A stretch of DNA of 64,000 nucleotides, taken from assembly GCA_016212475.1 (NCBI GenBank), contig JACRGC010000009.1:162556-226555 (forward strand). Direction: 5' to 3'. This DNA is from Microcaldota archaeon. Its GTDB lineage: Archaea; Micrarchaeota; Micrarchaeia; Norongarragalinales; SBBD01. The position numbers and the translations under genes were made by a program. Shown piece after piece: positions 25,692 through 34,617 of the stretch (position 1 is its first letter; the number at the start of each line of letters is the position of its first letter). The notes below the pieces were generated by a model. That model did no database searches and had not been told where the DNA came from. It saw only the letters and a list, made by a program, of their open reading frames with translations.

Positions 25692-26450
25692 ATGAAAAAA
25701 ATAGCGATATTCATCCCAACCTACAATGCAGCGCAGACGCTTCCCATAGTTTTGGATAGGATCCCAAGGGAAATCAAGCAAAAAGTAAAGGAAATATTCG
25801 TAGTCGACAACAACTCCTCCGACAACACCTACATGACGGCTGTGCAATACAAATCCAAATCCAAGCTCAACAATTTGAAAATCATAAAAAACGAGCGCAA
25901 CTTGGGCTATGGCGGCTCGCAAAAAAAGGCCTACAAATACGTGCTTGACAAGGGGTATGATATCGTAGTAATGCTCCATGGGGACGCCCAGTACGCACCC
26001 GAACTGATTCCGCAATTGCTAAAACCAGTTGAAGAAGGAAAAGCGGACCTTGTTTTTGGAAGCCGCATGAAAGGCAATCCATTGAAGGGAGGGATGCCAT
26101 TTTACAGATTGATTGGGAACAAGGTTTTAACGGCAATTGAAAACTACGTGCTCGAGATGAACCTTTCAGAATACCACTCCGGCTACCGAGTTTACAGCTG
26201 CGCCGCCCTTAGGAAGCTGCCATTTGAAAAATGCTCGAATGATTACCACTTCGATACAGATATTTTGATCCAATCCCGCATAAAAAATCTGAAAATCAAG
26301 GAAATCCCAATCCCAACCCACTATGGCAAGGAATCCCACTCGCCAACAATTGTGCAATTGATCAAGTACACTCTAAATATCCTAAAGGCAATGCTTGATT
26401 ATTGGCTCCACCGCAAGGGAATTGCCAAAATCAAAAAATTCGACATCTAA
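25692..26450 (+). CDS. GT2 polyprenyl-phosphate-sugar synthase-like glycosyltransferase
   Basis: 252 aa from ATG 25692 (MKKIAIFIPTYNAA). It has FVVDNNSSDNT, GYGGSQKKAY, and the metal site MLHGDAQYAP, where HGDAQ replaces the usual DADGQ. VFGSRMKGNPLKGGMPFYR and SGYRVYS are typical of the DPM1/DPG group. There is no membrane span. It starts 4 bp after rfbH and is followed by a GtrA-like gene, so the pair may load a sugar onto polyprenyl phosphate and help flip it. Confidence 0.88.
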   Translation: MKKIAIFIPTYNAAQTLPIVLDRIPREIKQKVKEIFVVDNNSSDNTYMTAVQYKSKSKLNNLKIIKNERNLGYGGSQKKAYKYVLDKGYDIVVMLHGDAQYAPELIPQLLKPVEEGKADLVFGSRMKGNPLKGGMPFYRLIGNKVLTAIENYVLEMNLSEYHSGYRVYSCAALRKLPFEKCSNDYHFDTDILIQSRIKNLKIKEIPIPTHYGKESHSPTIVQLIKYTLNILKAMLDYWLHRKGIAKIKKFDI

Positions 26451-26477
26451 ACTTTCAAAGCATCCAAATTGGTAAAA

Positions 26478-26903
26478 ATGGAAAAATTAAGGCAAAAAAT
26501 CCTCTTAAAAGTCGATTTGCACAAGGCTACTTTTGTCAAATTCATTATAATTGGGATAAGCGCAACAATCCTTACGGTTCTTTTCACCTACATATTAACC
26601 GAATATGCAAAGCTTTACTATTTGCTTGCGGCAATAATTTCAACCCAATCAGGGATAGTTTGGAATTTCCTCTGGCACGACAACTGGACGTGGAAAAACC
26701 GCAAAAAAAGCGCATCCGTTTTCAAACGATTCCTAAGCTTTGAGGCAATTTACGTGGTCAGCCAGGCGGCCAACGTATTCCTGCTATTTGTTTTCACGGA
26801 ATACTTCAAAATCCACTATATTCTCTCTCTTCTCACGGCAATTGGGATAACCTTTCTCTACAATTATGTGATGAACCATAAATTCACATTCAAGGAGCAG
26901 TGA
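26478..26903 (+). CDS. GtrA-like membrane protein
   Basis: 141 aa with four membrane spans. It shows the GtrA family pattern: a charged N-terminus (MEKLRQKI), FVKFIIIGISATILTVLFTY, then SGIVWNFLWHDNWTWKNRKK and a C-terminal YNYVMNHKFTFKE. GtrA proteins are proposed to flip polyprenyl-phosphate sugars. The nearest partner is the GT2 gene just upstream. ATG 26478 is chosen over an in-frame TTG at 26469. Confidence 0.88.
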   Translation: MEKLRQKILLKVDLHKATFVKFIIIGISATILTVLFTYILTEYAKLYYLLAAIISTQSGIVWNFLWHDNWTWKNRKKSASVFKRFLSFEAIYVVSQAANVFLLFVFTEYFKIHYILSLLTAIGITFLYNYVMNHKFTFKEQ

Positions 26904-26911
26904 AATTAGAC

Positions 26912-28483
26912 TTAACCTAGTTTGTAAATTTCCATTCTGAACCTGCTATTTTCACAAACGCTGTTTTTTAGCAAAATTCCATTTTCGACGCAAACAATTT
27001 CAATTAGCGCTCCTTTCTCCTTGATCATTTCCTTAAATTCCGCTGGCGAACTGGCATCCAAATTCTCCGGGTCATAAAAAAGCGTTTTCGCCCCAACGCT
27101 CCTCAAAATTTCATCCAATTTTTCCCCATTTTCCATCCTGTTGTAAATTGCATACGCCGAATACATCCTATTTCCCATCGCAAAATAAAACGCCGGCTGC
27201 GCAATGACCTTTTCCTTGTAATTCTCATCCAAATAACTGTTTAGCAGGTAATAGTTGTAGGTTTGGGAAACAACAACCGAGTAAGCCGCAAGTAAAATTA
27301 CCGATGCTCCAATCAAAACCAAAACTGTCCCGTTTGCAATAGTTTTTCGAATTCCCTTCCTTAAATTTGCAATTTCCCTTCCCGCAAAAATAGCAAGCAA
27401 TGGCGCAAAGGCAAAAACATAATATGTCGCCTTATTCCCAACAAAAAACAGCAAAGCAATGTGCGTCAAAACAACAATTGAAATGGCATCCAGCCCCCTT
27501 TTCCAAATCCCATATGCAAAAATTGCAAACACAACCAAATACCAAGGGGCAGATGCGTAATTGTTTGTAGTAAACAGCCAATAATACCTAACAAACTCAT
27601 CCCGTAAAACATCCAAAATACTTCCATGCCTTCCCAAAAGCCAGCTGATTTGCGAGATTGCAACATTCAAATTTGAAAATACATAAATCAGCCAGGGCAT
27701 CAAAACGATTGCAACTACTGAAAACAGCTTAGCCAAATACAGCCCCATCCTTTTGAAATTCCCAAAGTTCCATTTAACAACCAAAACCGCAATTGATGCA
27801 ACAAAGAGCAAACCAATCTCATGCGTCAAAACCGAAAGCGCAGCAAATAAGGATGCTTTTAGGAATTCGCCCTCCTTTTTGGTTTTTTCATACCGCAAAA
27901 TATGCCTAAGCGAAAGCAAATTGAAAAGCGCAACCAAAATATCGGGCCTTCCATGGAAAATTGAAAGCAAAACAAACATGAAATTCGAAACCATCAATGC
28001 AAGTGTGAATTTTCCGCTATTCTCACCAAAATTCTCCCTAGCAATTGCAAAGCTAGCAAATACCGTCAATGCAACCAGAAGTGCCATCAAAACCGATGTT
28101 TGCAAAAGCCCAAACCCCAAAAGCTTGTAAAAAATCCCCTCAACCAAAAAGAAAAGCGGTGGCCTCCAGTAAAACCCATTTTCCAGCTGCAAAAATCCCC
28201 CCCAAGATGGGGTTGCCAGCTTTCCATTCATTGCAAATTCATTTGAAACCTCCGCAGTCCATCCGGAATCAATGTTTGTTTTTGGGTTTGACACCAGAAG
28301 CGCAAGCTGCAAAAGAAGGTAAATTCCCAAAAGCAGATGGATCTTGCCAATTCCAAACCGGTTCCCTTTGCCAATAGTTTTTCCATTGCCAAAAAATCCC
28401 GAATTTTCAAAAACACTCCCCTTATCCAAATGCCCCCCATTCCCAAGGATCCCCTTTTTTTTCATTGCGCTTTTTTTTGCCAT
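26912..28483 (-). CDS. GT-C membrane glycosyltransferase (ArnT/PMT-like)
   Basis: 523 aa. A Lys/Gly-rich N-terminal ~45 residues precedes about ten membrane spans. The first outer loop has the acidic site NIDSGWTAEVSNEFAMNGKL, followed by ENGFYWRPPLFFLVEG, the layout of polyprenyl-phosphate-dependent GT-C enzymes that work on the outer face. A C-terminal soluble segment (~100 aa) ends the protein. It converges with the GtrA gene (8 bp between stops). The donor is probably a polyprenyl-phosphate sugar and the acceptor is unknown. Confidence 0.82.
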   Translation of the reverse strand: MAKKSAMKKKGILGNGGHLDKGSVFENSGFFGNGKTIGKGNRFGIGKIHLLLGIYLLLQLALLVSNPKTNIDSGWTAEVSNEFAMNGKLATPSWGGFLQLENGFYWRPPLFFLVEGIFYKLLGFGLLQTSVLMALLVALTVFASFAIARENFGENSGKFTLALMVSNFMFVLLSIFHGRPDILVALFNLLSLRHILRYEKTKKEGEFLKASLFAALSVLTHEIGLLFVASIAVLVVKWNFGNFKRMGLYLAKLFSVVAIVLMPWLIYVFSNLNVAISQISWLLGRHGSILDVLRDEFVRYYWLFTTNNYASAPWYLVVFAIFAYGIWKRGLDAISIVVLTHIALLFFVGNKATYYVFAFAPLLAIFAGREIANLRKGIRKTIANGTVLVLIGASVILLAAYSVVVSQTYNYYLLNSYLDENYKEKVIAQPAFYFAMGNRMYSAYAIYNRMENGEKLDEILRSVGAKTLFYDPENLDASSPAEFKEMIKEKGALIEIVCVENGILLKNSVCENSRFRMEIYKLG

Positions 28484-28589
28484 TCCAATAAACCTATTTT
28501 GCTTCCAATCAAGCTTTTGCCGGATTACTCTTATAAAACCACTTCAACACGTAATTTGCAAATTACCCCTGCTTTGCAAGCCAAACACC

Positions 28590-28604
28590 AATGCTTAATA
28601 AGGC
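28590..28604 (+). promoter_or_regulatory. Promoter element shared with rfbF
   Basis: A second exact copy of AATGCTTAATAAGGC (see 20553-20567), 46 bp before the wecB start. With TTAATAA as TATA box the transcript would start near 28620, leaving a leader with the strong ribosome site GAGGGG. Confidence 0.5.
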
Positions 28605-28649
28605 TGTTTTTGAAATAATCCTAATTCTGTTTTAAGAGGGGTAATTGGA

Positions 28650-29921
28650 TTGAAAATTGGCATACTTACGGGCACGCGTCCGGATATCATCAAGATGGCG
28701 CCTATCTACTGGGAAGCAAAAAAGAGGGGGCATGAGCCGGTACTAATTCATACCTCCCAGCATTTCCCCTACCATCTATTTGAAGGCGTTTATAGGGATT
28801 TGGATTTGCCATTTCCCCCAAATCATCTGGTTTCCTATGGGGCTGTAAAGCGCATGGGCGTGCATCTTTCAAAAGCCGCCTTCGCACTTGACGAATCCGC
28901 CAATTTAGGGGTTTCCCGCAAATTTGAAACCATTGCAACCAATGTTTTTTCAAGGCGTCCATCTCCTGCCCAAACCGTTGGGAAAATCATGCTCGAACTT
29001 AACACATTATTCCAAGGGAAATTGAAGGATTTGGATATTTTGCTCGTGCATGGGGACACCTTAACAAACATGGCAGGCGCCTTAGCGGCTTCCCTTAACT
29101 TAATTCCAGTTGGCCATGTGGAAGCCGGCCTTCGCACATTTTCAAAAGAGCCATTTCCCGAGCAAATCGATACGAGGGTAGCCGATGCATGCGCTGATAT
29201 TTACTTTGCAGCAACCCTAACCAACAAAGCAAACCTTCTAAAGGAAGGATTTGACAACGAAAGGATTTTCGTTGTTGGGAATACCGTAGTTGACGCTGCT
29301 ATTTTTGCCGCAAAAAAAGGCAGCAAAAGCAAAACCTTCTTTGAAAAACTCGGGTTTGATTTCAATAAGAAGCTGATTTATTTCTCATGCCACCGAAGGG
29401 AAAACCTCATGCACGAAAAGCGCTTTAGGGACATAGTCGAATCACTGTGTGAACTTTCCTCCGAAGGCTACCAGGTCCTTTGGAGCATCCGCCCCGGAAC
29501 ATCCGAGGCAATTTCCAAATACGGACTGGAAGATTTCGTAAAAAATCACAAAAACATGAAAATGGTTTCCGAAATCCCAAAATATTCCGATATAATGTTC
29601 TTCATAAGCAAATGCCTAGCAGTTGTTACGGATTCTGGAAGCATGCAAGAAGAAACAGCTGCCCTTCACATCCCAACCATTACAATTAGGTTCGTAACGG
29701 ATAGGCCCGAGAGCGTAAAAGCAGGGGTCAACTTGCTGGCTAAGCCATCCTCTAAGGAAAACATTTCCAAAACCATAAAAAAAGCGGTTTCGCCCGAATA
29801 TAATAAAAAGATGAGGCGCATGAATAACCCGTATGGGGATGGGAACAGCTCAAAGCAAATAATCGATGCAATTGAAAAATTCAAGGGAAAATTAATAGAG
29901 TGGGAACATGAACGCGGATAA
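28650..29921 (+). CDS. wecB: UDP-N-acetylglucosamine 2-epimerase (WecB family)
   Basis: 423 aa enzyme that converts UDP-GlcNAc to UDP-ManNAc. The N-terminus GILTGTRPDIIKMAPI, LVHGDTLTNMAG, GHVEAGLRTFSKEPFPEQIDTRVAD, VVGNTVVD, SCHRRENL and VTDSGSMQEE are the standard motifs. The start is TTG, as no ATG lies near and GAGGGG sits 10 bp ahead. It is somewhat longer than typical WecB because of a ~30-residue insertion (AALDESANLGVSRKF region). Its likely partner is the UDP-ManNAc dehydrogenase at 61374-62681, 33 kb away. It overlaps the next gene by 14 bp. Confidence 0.93.
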   Translation: MKIGILTGTRPDIIKMAPIYWEAKKRGHEPVLIHTSQHFPYHLFEGVYRDLDLPFPPNHLVSYGAVKRMGVHLSKAAFALDESANLGVSRKFETIATNVFSRRPSPAQTVGKIMLELNTLFQGKLKDLDILLVHGDTLTNMAGALAASLNLIPVGHVEAGLRTFSKEPFPEQIDTRVADACADIYFAATLTNKANLLKEGFDNERIFVVGNTVVDAAIFAAKKGSKSKTFFEKLGFDFNKKLIYFSCHRRENLMHEKRFRDIVESLCELSSEGYQVLWSIRPGTSEAISKYGLEDFVKNHKNMKMVSEIPKYSDIMFFISKCLAVVTDSGSMQEETAALHIPTITIRFVTDRPESVKAGVNLLAKPSSKENISKTIKKAVSPEYNKKMRRMNNPYGDGNSSKQIIDAIEKFKGKLIEWEHERG

Positions 29922-31398
29922 GAAAACATTGATGATGGCTGTTGGAATAACCCTTGGGATAGCTGGCTTTTTGCTATCAACCTACACAACTTCTGGAAAC
30001 GCAGCTTTTTGGTGGGATGAGGCGGAATATGGGATTCTTGCAAAAGGCGTAACCTCCGGATTTTTCAGCTATTTTGGCGCCGCAAGTTATAGGCCGCCAT
30101 TCCTTCCGGTTTACGATTCGATTTTTGCCGCATTATTTGGGAAATTTGGCACCTCACTAATCATTCCGCTATTTTCCTTCCTATCAATTGCCAGTGTTTA
30201 CATGATCGGAAAAAGAATGTTCGATTTCAAAACCGGAGTCATAGCTTCCCTAATGCTTATGCTCTCAACCCTTTATGTTTTCTACTCCGGCAGGTTCCTA
30301 ACCGAAATTCCCGGGATTTTCTTTTCAGCAATTTCAATTTACTTTTTCTACAATGCCTTTGAAAATGGAAGGAAGCGCGATTTTCTTTTGCTTGCAATCT
30401 TCACTGCCTGCTCCTTCATGGTATTTTACCGGTTTTCCATGATGATGGTTTCTTTTGGGGTGTTTGCATTGCTTTGCAGGCCAAGGAAAATTTTTGAAAA
30501 TATCCAAGGCATTGCAATTGCACTTGGAGCCTTGCTAGCGCTCCTCTTTCCCCTGCTTCTTTACAGCAACTCGTATTTCGGATCCCCAATTGGGCTGTTC
30601 TCATCATCCTACACCGCCCAGCAGCCAGAGCCGCTTGATTGGTTCATCCAGCTCTCCTCCCACATCTTCTCAAACACAAACGTTTTGATATTATTGGTTT
30701 TATCCATCCTCTACGCTGCAATTTTTGGCAAGCGGGAACTCAAATATCTGGCAATGCTAAATGTGATAGTTTTCATTTCAGCCTCAATTTTGCTAAACCA
30801 CAAGGAAGATAGGTACCTTATGCCGATGTTCCCTGTTGCATTCCTAGCAATTGGCGCTTTTAGCTCCCAACTCATAACAAATGCAATTCACGCGGCAAAA
30901 TCCTTCAACACTGCCGGAAACCGCGGCGAAATATCCGCAATAAAAGTATTCGCAGCAATAATTGCAATCGCCCTGATTTACAATGCAACCTTTGCCAACC
31001 TTCCGGCTGCTTTTTCTTTGTATGATTCCAAAAAAGCATCGTTTGGGGATGTGAAAATGGCAGCTGTATTTTTGCGCGACAATTCCAACCCATCCGATAT
31101 CATAATTTCGGATTCCCCAACCGCTATTTACCACTCCGAGCGCAACTCAAAAGTAGGCTTCAATGGCGGAAACATCACGGCTTTCCTAAATGACATGTCG
31201 ATGTATTCTCCAAAATTCATCCTCCTTACGGTTTACGAATCCCGGGAAAATTACATCAATGCTGTAAACAATTTCAAGAACCTCAAAACTGCGGGGAATT
31301 CAGTTGAATATGTGCTTTTGCATCCCGAAAAATATCAATTAATGAAAGTGTTTCCAAATGATCAAAATCCAAACGTTCTCGTATTCAAAGTCTTATAG
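29908..31398 (+). CDS. GT39-like membrane glycosyltransferase
   Basis: 496 aa with about ten spans. The first loop has FWWDEAEYGILAKGV with adjacent acidic residues, then YRPPFLPVYDS, which is typical of the PMT/ArnT-like GT-C group. The later NHKEDRYLMPMFP motif is also typical of this group. A ~110-residue outer C-terminal domain follows. It overlaps wecB by 14 bp, so it is translationally coupled. The enzyme should move a sugar from a polyprenyl-phosphate carrier to a surface acceptor. Confidence 0.85.
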   Translation: MNADKKTLMMAVGITLGIAGFLLSTYTTSGNAAFWWDEAEYGILAKGVTSGFFSYFGAASYRPPFLPVYDSIFAALFGKFGTSLIIPLFSFLSIASVYMIGKRMFDFKTGVIASLMLMLSTLYVFYSGRFLTEIPGIFFSAISIYFFYNAFENGRKRDFLLLAIFTACSFMVFYRFSMMMVSFGVFALLCRPRKIFENIQGIAIALGALLALLFPLLLYSNSYFGSPIGLFSSSYTAQQPEPLDWFIQLSSHIFSNTNVLILLVLSILYAAIFGKRELKYLAMLNVIVFISASILLNHKEDRYLMPMFPVAFLAIGAFSSQLITNAIHAAKSFNTAGNRGEISAIKVFAAIIAIALIYNATFANLPAAFSLYDSKKASFGDVKMAAVFLRDNSNPSDIIISDSPTAIYHSERNSKVGFNGGNITAFLNDMSMYSPKFILLTVYESRENYINAVNNFKNLKTAGNSVEYVLLHPEKYQLMKVFPNDQNPNVLVFKVL

Positions 31399-31409
31399 GT
31401 GAAATTGAT

Positions 31410-32729
31410 TTGAAACTAGGATTCATTGGCGGCGGCTACGTAGGGCTTGTTTCGGCAGCTGGCTATGCCTCCCTTGGGCATAACTGCCAAGTTATTGACA
31501 TAGACAAAAAAAAGGTGGATGCAATAAACAATGCAGTTGCGCCAATTTACGAGGAAGGACTGGACGAGCTATTGAAAAAAATAACCGTATCAAAGCACCT
31601 TGTTGCATCAACTAATTATTCCGACCTTGCAAACTGCGAATTGATTTTCATATGCGTTGGAACGCCTTCGGGAAAGGATGGCTCAATTAATCTTTCCTAC
31701 ATAAAATCCTGCGCCGAGCAGCTTGGGAAAATGATAAAATTGCAAGACAATTTCCCAATTATTGCAGTAAAAAGCACGGTTGTTCCCAAAACCACCCAAA
31801 GCGTTGTTTTACCGCTGCTAGAAAACCACTCCGGCAAAAAGGCAGGCGTAGATTTTGGCATAGCAATGGTCCCCGAATTCCTTAAAGAAGGATCCGCCCT
31901 AAGCGATTTCAACTCCCCAGACCGGATTGTAATTGGTGTGAATGACAAAAAAAGCTCAGATGCGTTGAAAAAATTGCATTCCCATTTCAAGTGCGAAATA
32001 TTGGAAGTCCCGCTTGCAACCGCCGAGCTGATCAAGTACGCAAGCAACTCGTTTTTGGCAACAAAAATCTCATTCATCAACCAGATTGCAAATTTGTGCG
32101 ATGTTCTTGGGCTTGATGTTGATGATGTTGCAAAAGGAATGGGGCTTGATAGCAGGATAGGAAAACAATTCCTAAAAGCGGGGCCCGGATTTGGCGGAAG
32201 CTGCTTTCCAAAAGATGTAAAGGCTTTGATGCATTTTTCCTCCCAAAACGGAATTGCGCCAACTATTCTAGAATCCGTAATGGGCGTTAACTATTTGCAG
32301 CCCCAAAGGATGTTGAAATTGGCACTTGAAGCAACTGGGGGCGGTCCTGCCAATCTAATTGGCAAAACCGTTTCTGTATTAGGGCTCGCGTTCAAGCCGG
32401 ATACGGATGATTGCCGCGAATCGCCTGCAATTCCCCTAGTTGAAGAGCTTTTGAAAATGAATTGCAAAATTCAGGCGTACGATCCAAAGGGAATCGATAA
32501 TTTCAAGAAGCTTTTCCCCAATCTGCAATATGCAAAGGACATGGAAAGCGCGCTTGCAAAATCACACGCATGCTTTATTGTGACGGATTGGAAAGAATTC
32601 AAAAAGCCAATTTCCTATTACGAATCCAAAATGGCCTTCCCGCTGATAATCGATTCGAGGCGAATTTTGGATGCAAAAACAAAAGCAAAGGCGATTTATC
32701 GGGCTATTGGTAAGGGTGGCACATCATGA
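31410..32729 (+). CDS. ugd: UDP-glucose 6-dehydrogenase
   Basis: 439 aa NAD-dependent enzyme that makes UDP-glucuronate from UDP-glucose by two oxidations. It has the N-terminal GFIGGGYVGLVSAAGYA, FICVGTPSGKDGSINL, KSTVVPKTT, EFLKEGSALSDF, a substrate-binding Lys in ELIKYASNSFLATKI, and catalytic Cys in GPGFGGSCFPKD. GLAFKPDTDDCRESPA follows. The start is TTG with AGGTGA before it. It overlaps the epimerase gene by ATGA, so the two steps UDP-Glc to UDP-GlcA to UDP-GalA are coupled. Confidence 0.94.
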   Translation: MKLGFIGGGYVGLVSAAGYASLGHNCQVIDIDKKKVDAINNAVAPIYEEGLDELLKKITVSKHLVASTNYSDLANCELIFICVGTPSGKDGSINLSYIKSCAEQLGKMIKLQDNFPIIAVKSTVVPKTTQSVVLPLLENHSGKKAGVDFGIAMVPEFLKEGSALSDFNSPDRIVIGVNDKKSSDALKKLHSHFKCEILEVPLATAELIKYASNSFLATKISFINQIANLCDVLGLDVDDVAKGMGLDSRIGKQFLKAGPGFGGSCFPKDVKALMHFSSQNGIAPTILESVMGVNYLQPQRMLKLALEATGGGPANLIGKTVSVLGLAFKPDTDDCRESPAIPLVEELLKMNCKIQAYDPKGIDNFKKLFPNLQYAKDMESALAKSHACFIVTDWKEFKKPISYYESKMAFPLIIDSRRILDAKTKAKAIYRAIGKGGTS

Positions 32730-33667
32730 GCATCTTAATCACCGGCGGGGCTGGTTTTATTGGAAGCCACCTAACAAAAGCCCTTCTTGACCGCGGGGAA
32801 ACCATCGTTTCAATTGATAATTTCGACCCGTTCTACTCAAAGCAGCAAAAATTGGAGAATTTGGCGCAGCTCAAAGGAAAGAATTTCAAATTCCACGAAA
32901 TGGATGTACGAGACATCGGAATGAAAAAATTCCTTCTTGACAATTCAATTGAAAAAATCGTGCATTTGGCAGCAAGGCCCGGGGTTAGGCCCTCCCTTCC
33001 AAATGCCAAACTATACGAGGAAATAAATGTTGCCGGAACCCTCAACATGCTCGAGGCATCAATTTCAGCAAACATCAAGAACTTCGTTTTCATTTCCTCC
33101 TCTTCAATTTATGGCAACCTTGCTAAAACTCCCTGGAAGGAAGAGTATGACCCGCAGCCAAATTCTCCGTATGCCGCATCAAAACTGGCAGGTGAAGCAT
33201 ACGTCAAAACCTACGCGGAGCTTTACGGGCTGCCAACTAGCGCCCTTAGGTATTTTTCAATTTATGGCATTGGCCAGCGGCCGGATTTGGCAATTGCCAA
33301 ATTCTCCTACGCAATTCTTGCAGGCAAGCCAATTGAAATGTTCGGGGATGGAGTTGCAAAGCGCGATTACACCTACATTTCAGATGCTGTAAATGGCACA
33401 ATTTCAGCCCTTGACAAGAAATTCAAATTCGAGGTTTTCAATATCGGCAATTCAAGCCCAATTGCCTTGCACGAGCTGATTTCCCTTCTTGAAAAAAACC
33501 TTGGCAAAAAGGCCAAAATCAACAAGCTCCCGATTCAGAAAGGGGATTTGCCAAACACATATGCCGACATTTCCAAAGCGAAAAGGATGTTAAACTATTC
33601 CCCCATAATAAAGATCCAGGAGGGTCTTAAAATTTACTGCAATCACCTAAAAAACCACGTGAAATAA
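32726..33667 (+). CDS. UDP-glucuronate 4-epimerase-like SDR
   Basis: 313 aa extended SDR: ITGGAGFIGSHL, NFDPFYSKQQK, HLAARPGVRPSL, SSSSIYGN, YAASKLAGEAY with intact YxxxK, and GQRPDLAIAKF with FGDGVAKRDYTYISD. The NFDPFY and ARPGVRPSL motifs are typical of UDP-GlcA 4-epimerases and not of GalE. It follows ugd with a 4-bp overlap, which supports UDP-galacturonate as product. Confidence 0.88.
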   Translation: MSILITGGAGFIGSHLTKALLDRGETIVSIDNFDPFYSKQQKLENLAQLKGKNFKFHEMDVRDIGMKKFLLDNSIEKIVHLAARPGVRPSLPNAKLYEEINVAGTLNMLEASISANIKNFVFISSSSIYGNLAKTPWKEEYDPQPNSPYAASKLAGEAYVKTYAELYGLPTSALRYFSIYGIGQRPDLAIAKFSYAILAGKPIEMFGDGVAKRDYTYISDAVNGTISALDKKFKFEVFNIGNSSPIALHELISLLEKNLGKKAKINKLPIQKGDLPNTYADISKAKRMLNYSPIIKIQEGLKIYCNHLKNHVK

Positions 33668-33668
33668 C

Positions 33669-34607
33669 ATGCTAATCTCAATAGTAATCCCGGTTTTCAA
33701 TGAAGTGGAAAACATCAAACCACTTTTGGATTCGCTAAAAAAGGAATCAAAGGAGCTAAAAAAACTTGGGCACAAGGTCGAAGTGGTTTTGGTTGATGAT
33801 GGCAGCAATGATGGCACTTTTGATCGGATACAAAAAAACAAAAAAGGGCTGAATGTTAGGGCAATTAGGTTCCGGCGCAACTTTGGCCAAACCGCTGCAT
33901 TTGACGCCGGATTCAAGGCAGCCAAGGGGGATGTGATAATTACGATGGATGGTGATTTGCAAAACGACCCAAAAGATATTCCCTCTCTCCTAAAAGAACT
34001 CTCGAAAGGGCATGATGTGGTCTCTGGCTGGAGATTCGAGCGCCAAGATTCATTCACAAAAAAACTCCCATCGCTTTTCTCAAACTTCCTTGCCAGGTCC
34101 CTAACCGGCCTTCAATTGCATGATTTTGGATGCTCCCTAAAAGCGTACAAAAAAGAAACACTCAAGGATTTGCGGTTATTTGGGGAAATGCATCGGTACA
34201 TTCCGGCAATCCTTTACACAAAAGGGTACAAAATTTCAGAAGTAAAAGTTTCCCACCACCCAAGAAAATTCGGCTACACCAAATACAACTTCACAAGGCT
34301 CCTCAAGGGCTTTTTGGATTTGCTCTACATCAAATTCTGGAGCTCGTTTTCAACAAGGCCGCTTCATTTATTCGGCTTCATGGGCGCGCTTATGTTCCTA
34401 TTCTCCGGCCTTATTTTCCTCTACAAGTTCTTTGCACTGGTTTTCCTTGGTTTACCAGTTGAAGTTACGCCCTCGCTTATAATTGCAACATTATTCTCAA
34501 TCATGGCAGTTCAGTTCATAATGTTTGGCTTCCTATCCGAAATACAGGTGCGAACATACTACAATACTGCAAAGGAAAACGAATACGAAATCGAAAAATC
34601 AATTTAA
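33669..34607 (+). CDS. GtrB-like GT2 with C-terminal membrane anchor
   Basis: 312 aa. The GT-A domain (1-225) has ISIVIPVFNEVENI, LVDDGSNDGT, RRNFGQTAAFDAGF, and the metal site MDGDLQNDP. GCSLKAYK and HPRKFGYTKYNFTR follow, then two membrane spans near 235-300. This layout is that of GtrB/ArnC and related undecaprenyl- or dolichyl-phosphate glycosyltransferases. It lies 2 bp after the epimerase and may load a uronic acid or hexose on the lipid carrier. Confidence 0.92.
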   Translation: MLISIVIPVFNEVENIKPLLDSLKKESKELKKLGHKVEVVLVDDGSNDGTFDRIQKNKKGLNVRAIRFRRNFGQTAAFDAGFKAAKGDVIITMDGDLQNDPKDIPSLLKELSKGHDVVSGWRFERQDSFTKKLPSLFSNFLARSLTGLQLHDFGCSLKAYKKETLKDLRLFGEMHRYIPAILYTKGYKISEVKVSHHPRKFGYTKYNFTRLLKGFLDLLYIKFWSSFSTRPLHLFGFMGALMFLFSGLIFLYKFFALVFLGLPVEVTPSLIIATLFSIMAVQFIMFGFLSEIQVRTYYNTAKENEYEIEKSI

Positions 34608-34617
34608 GTGGTAATTC

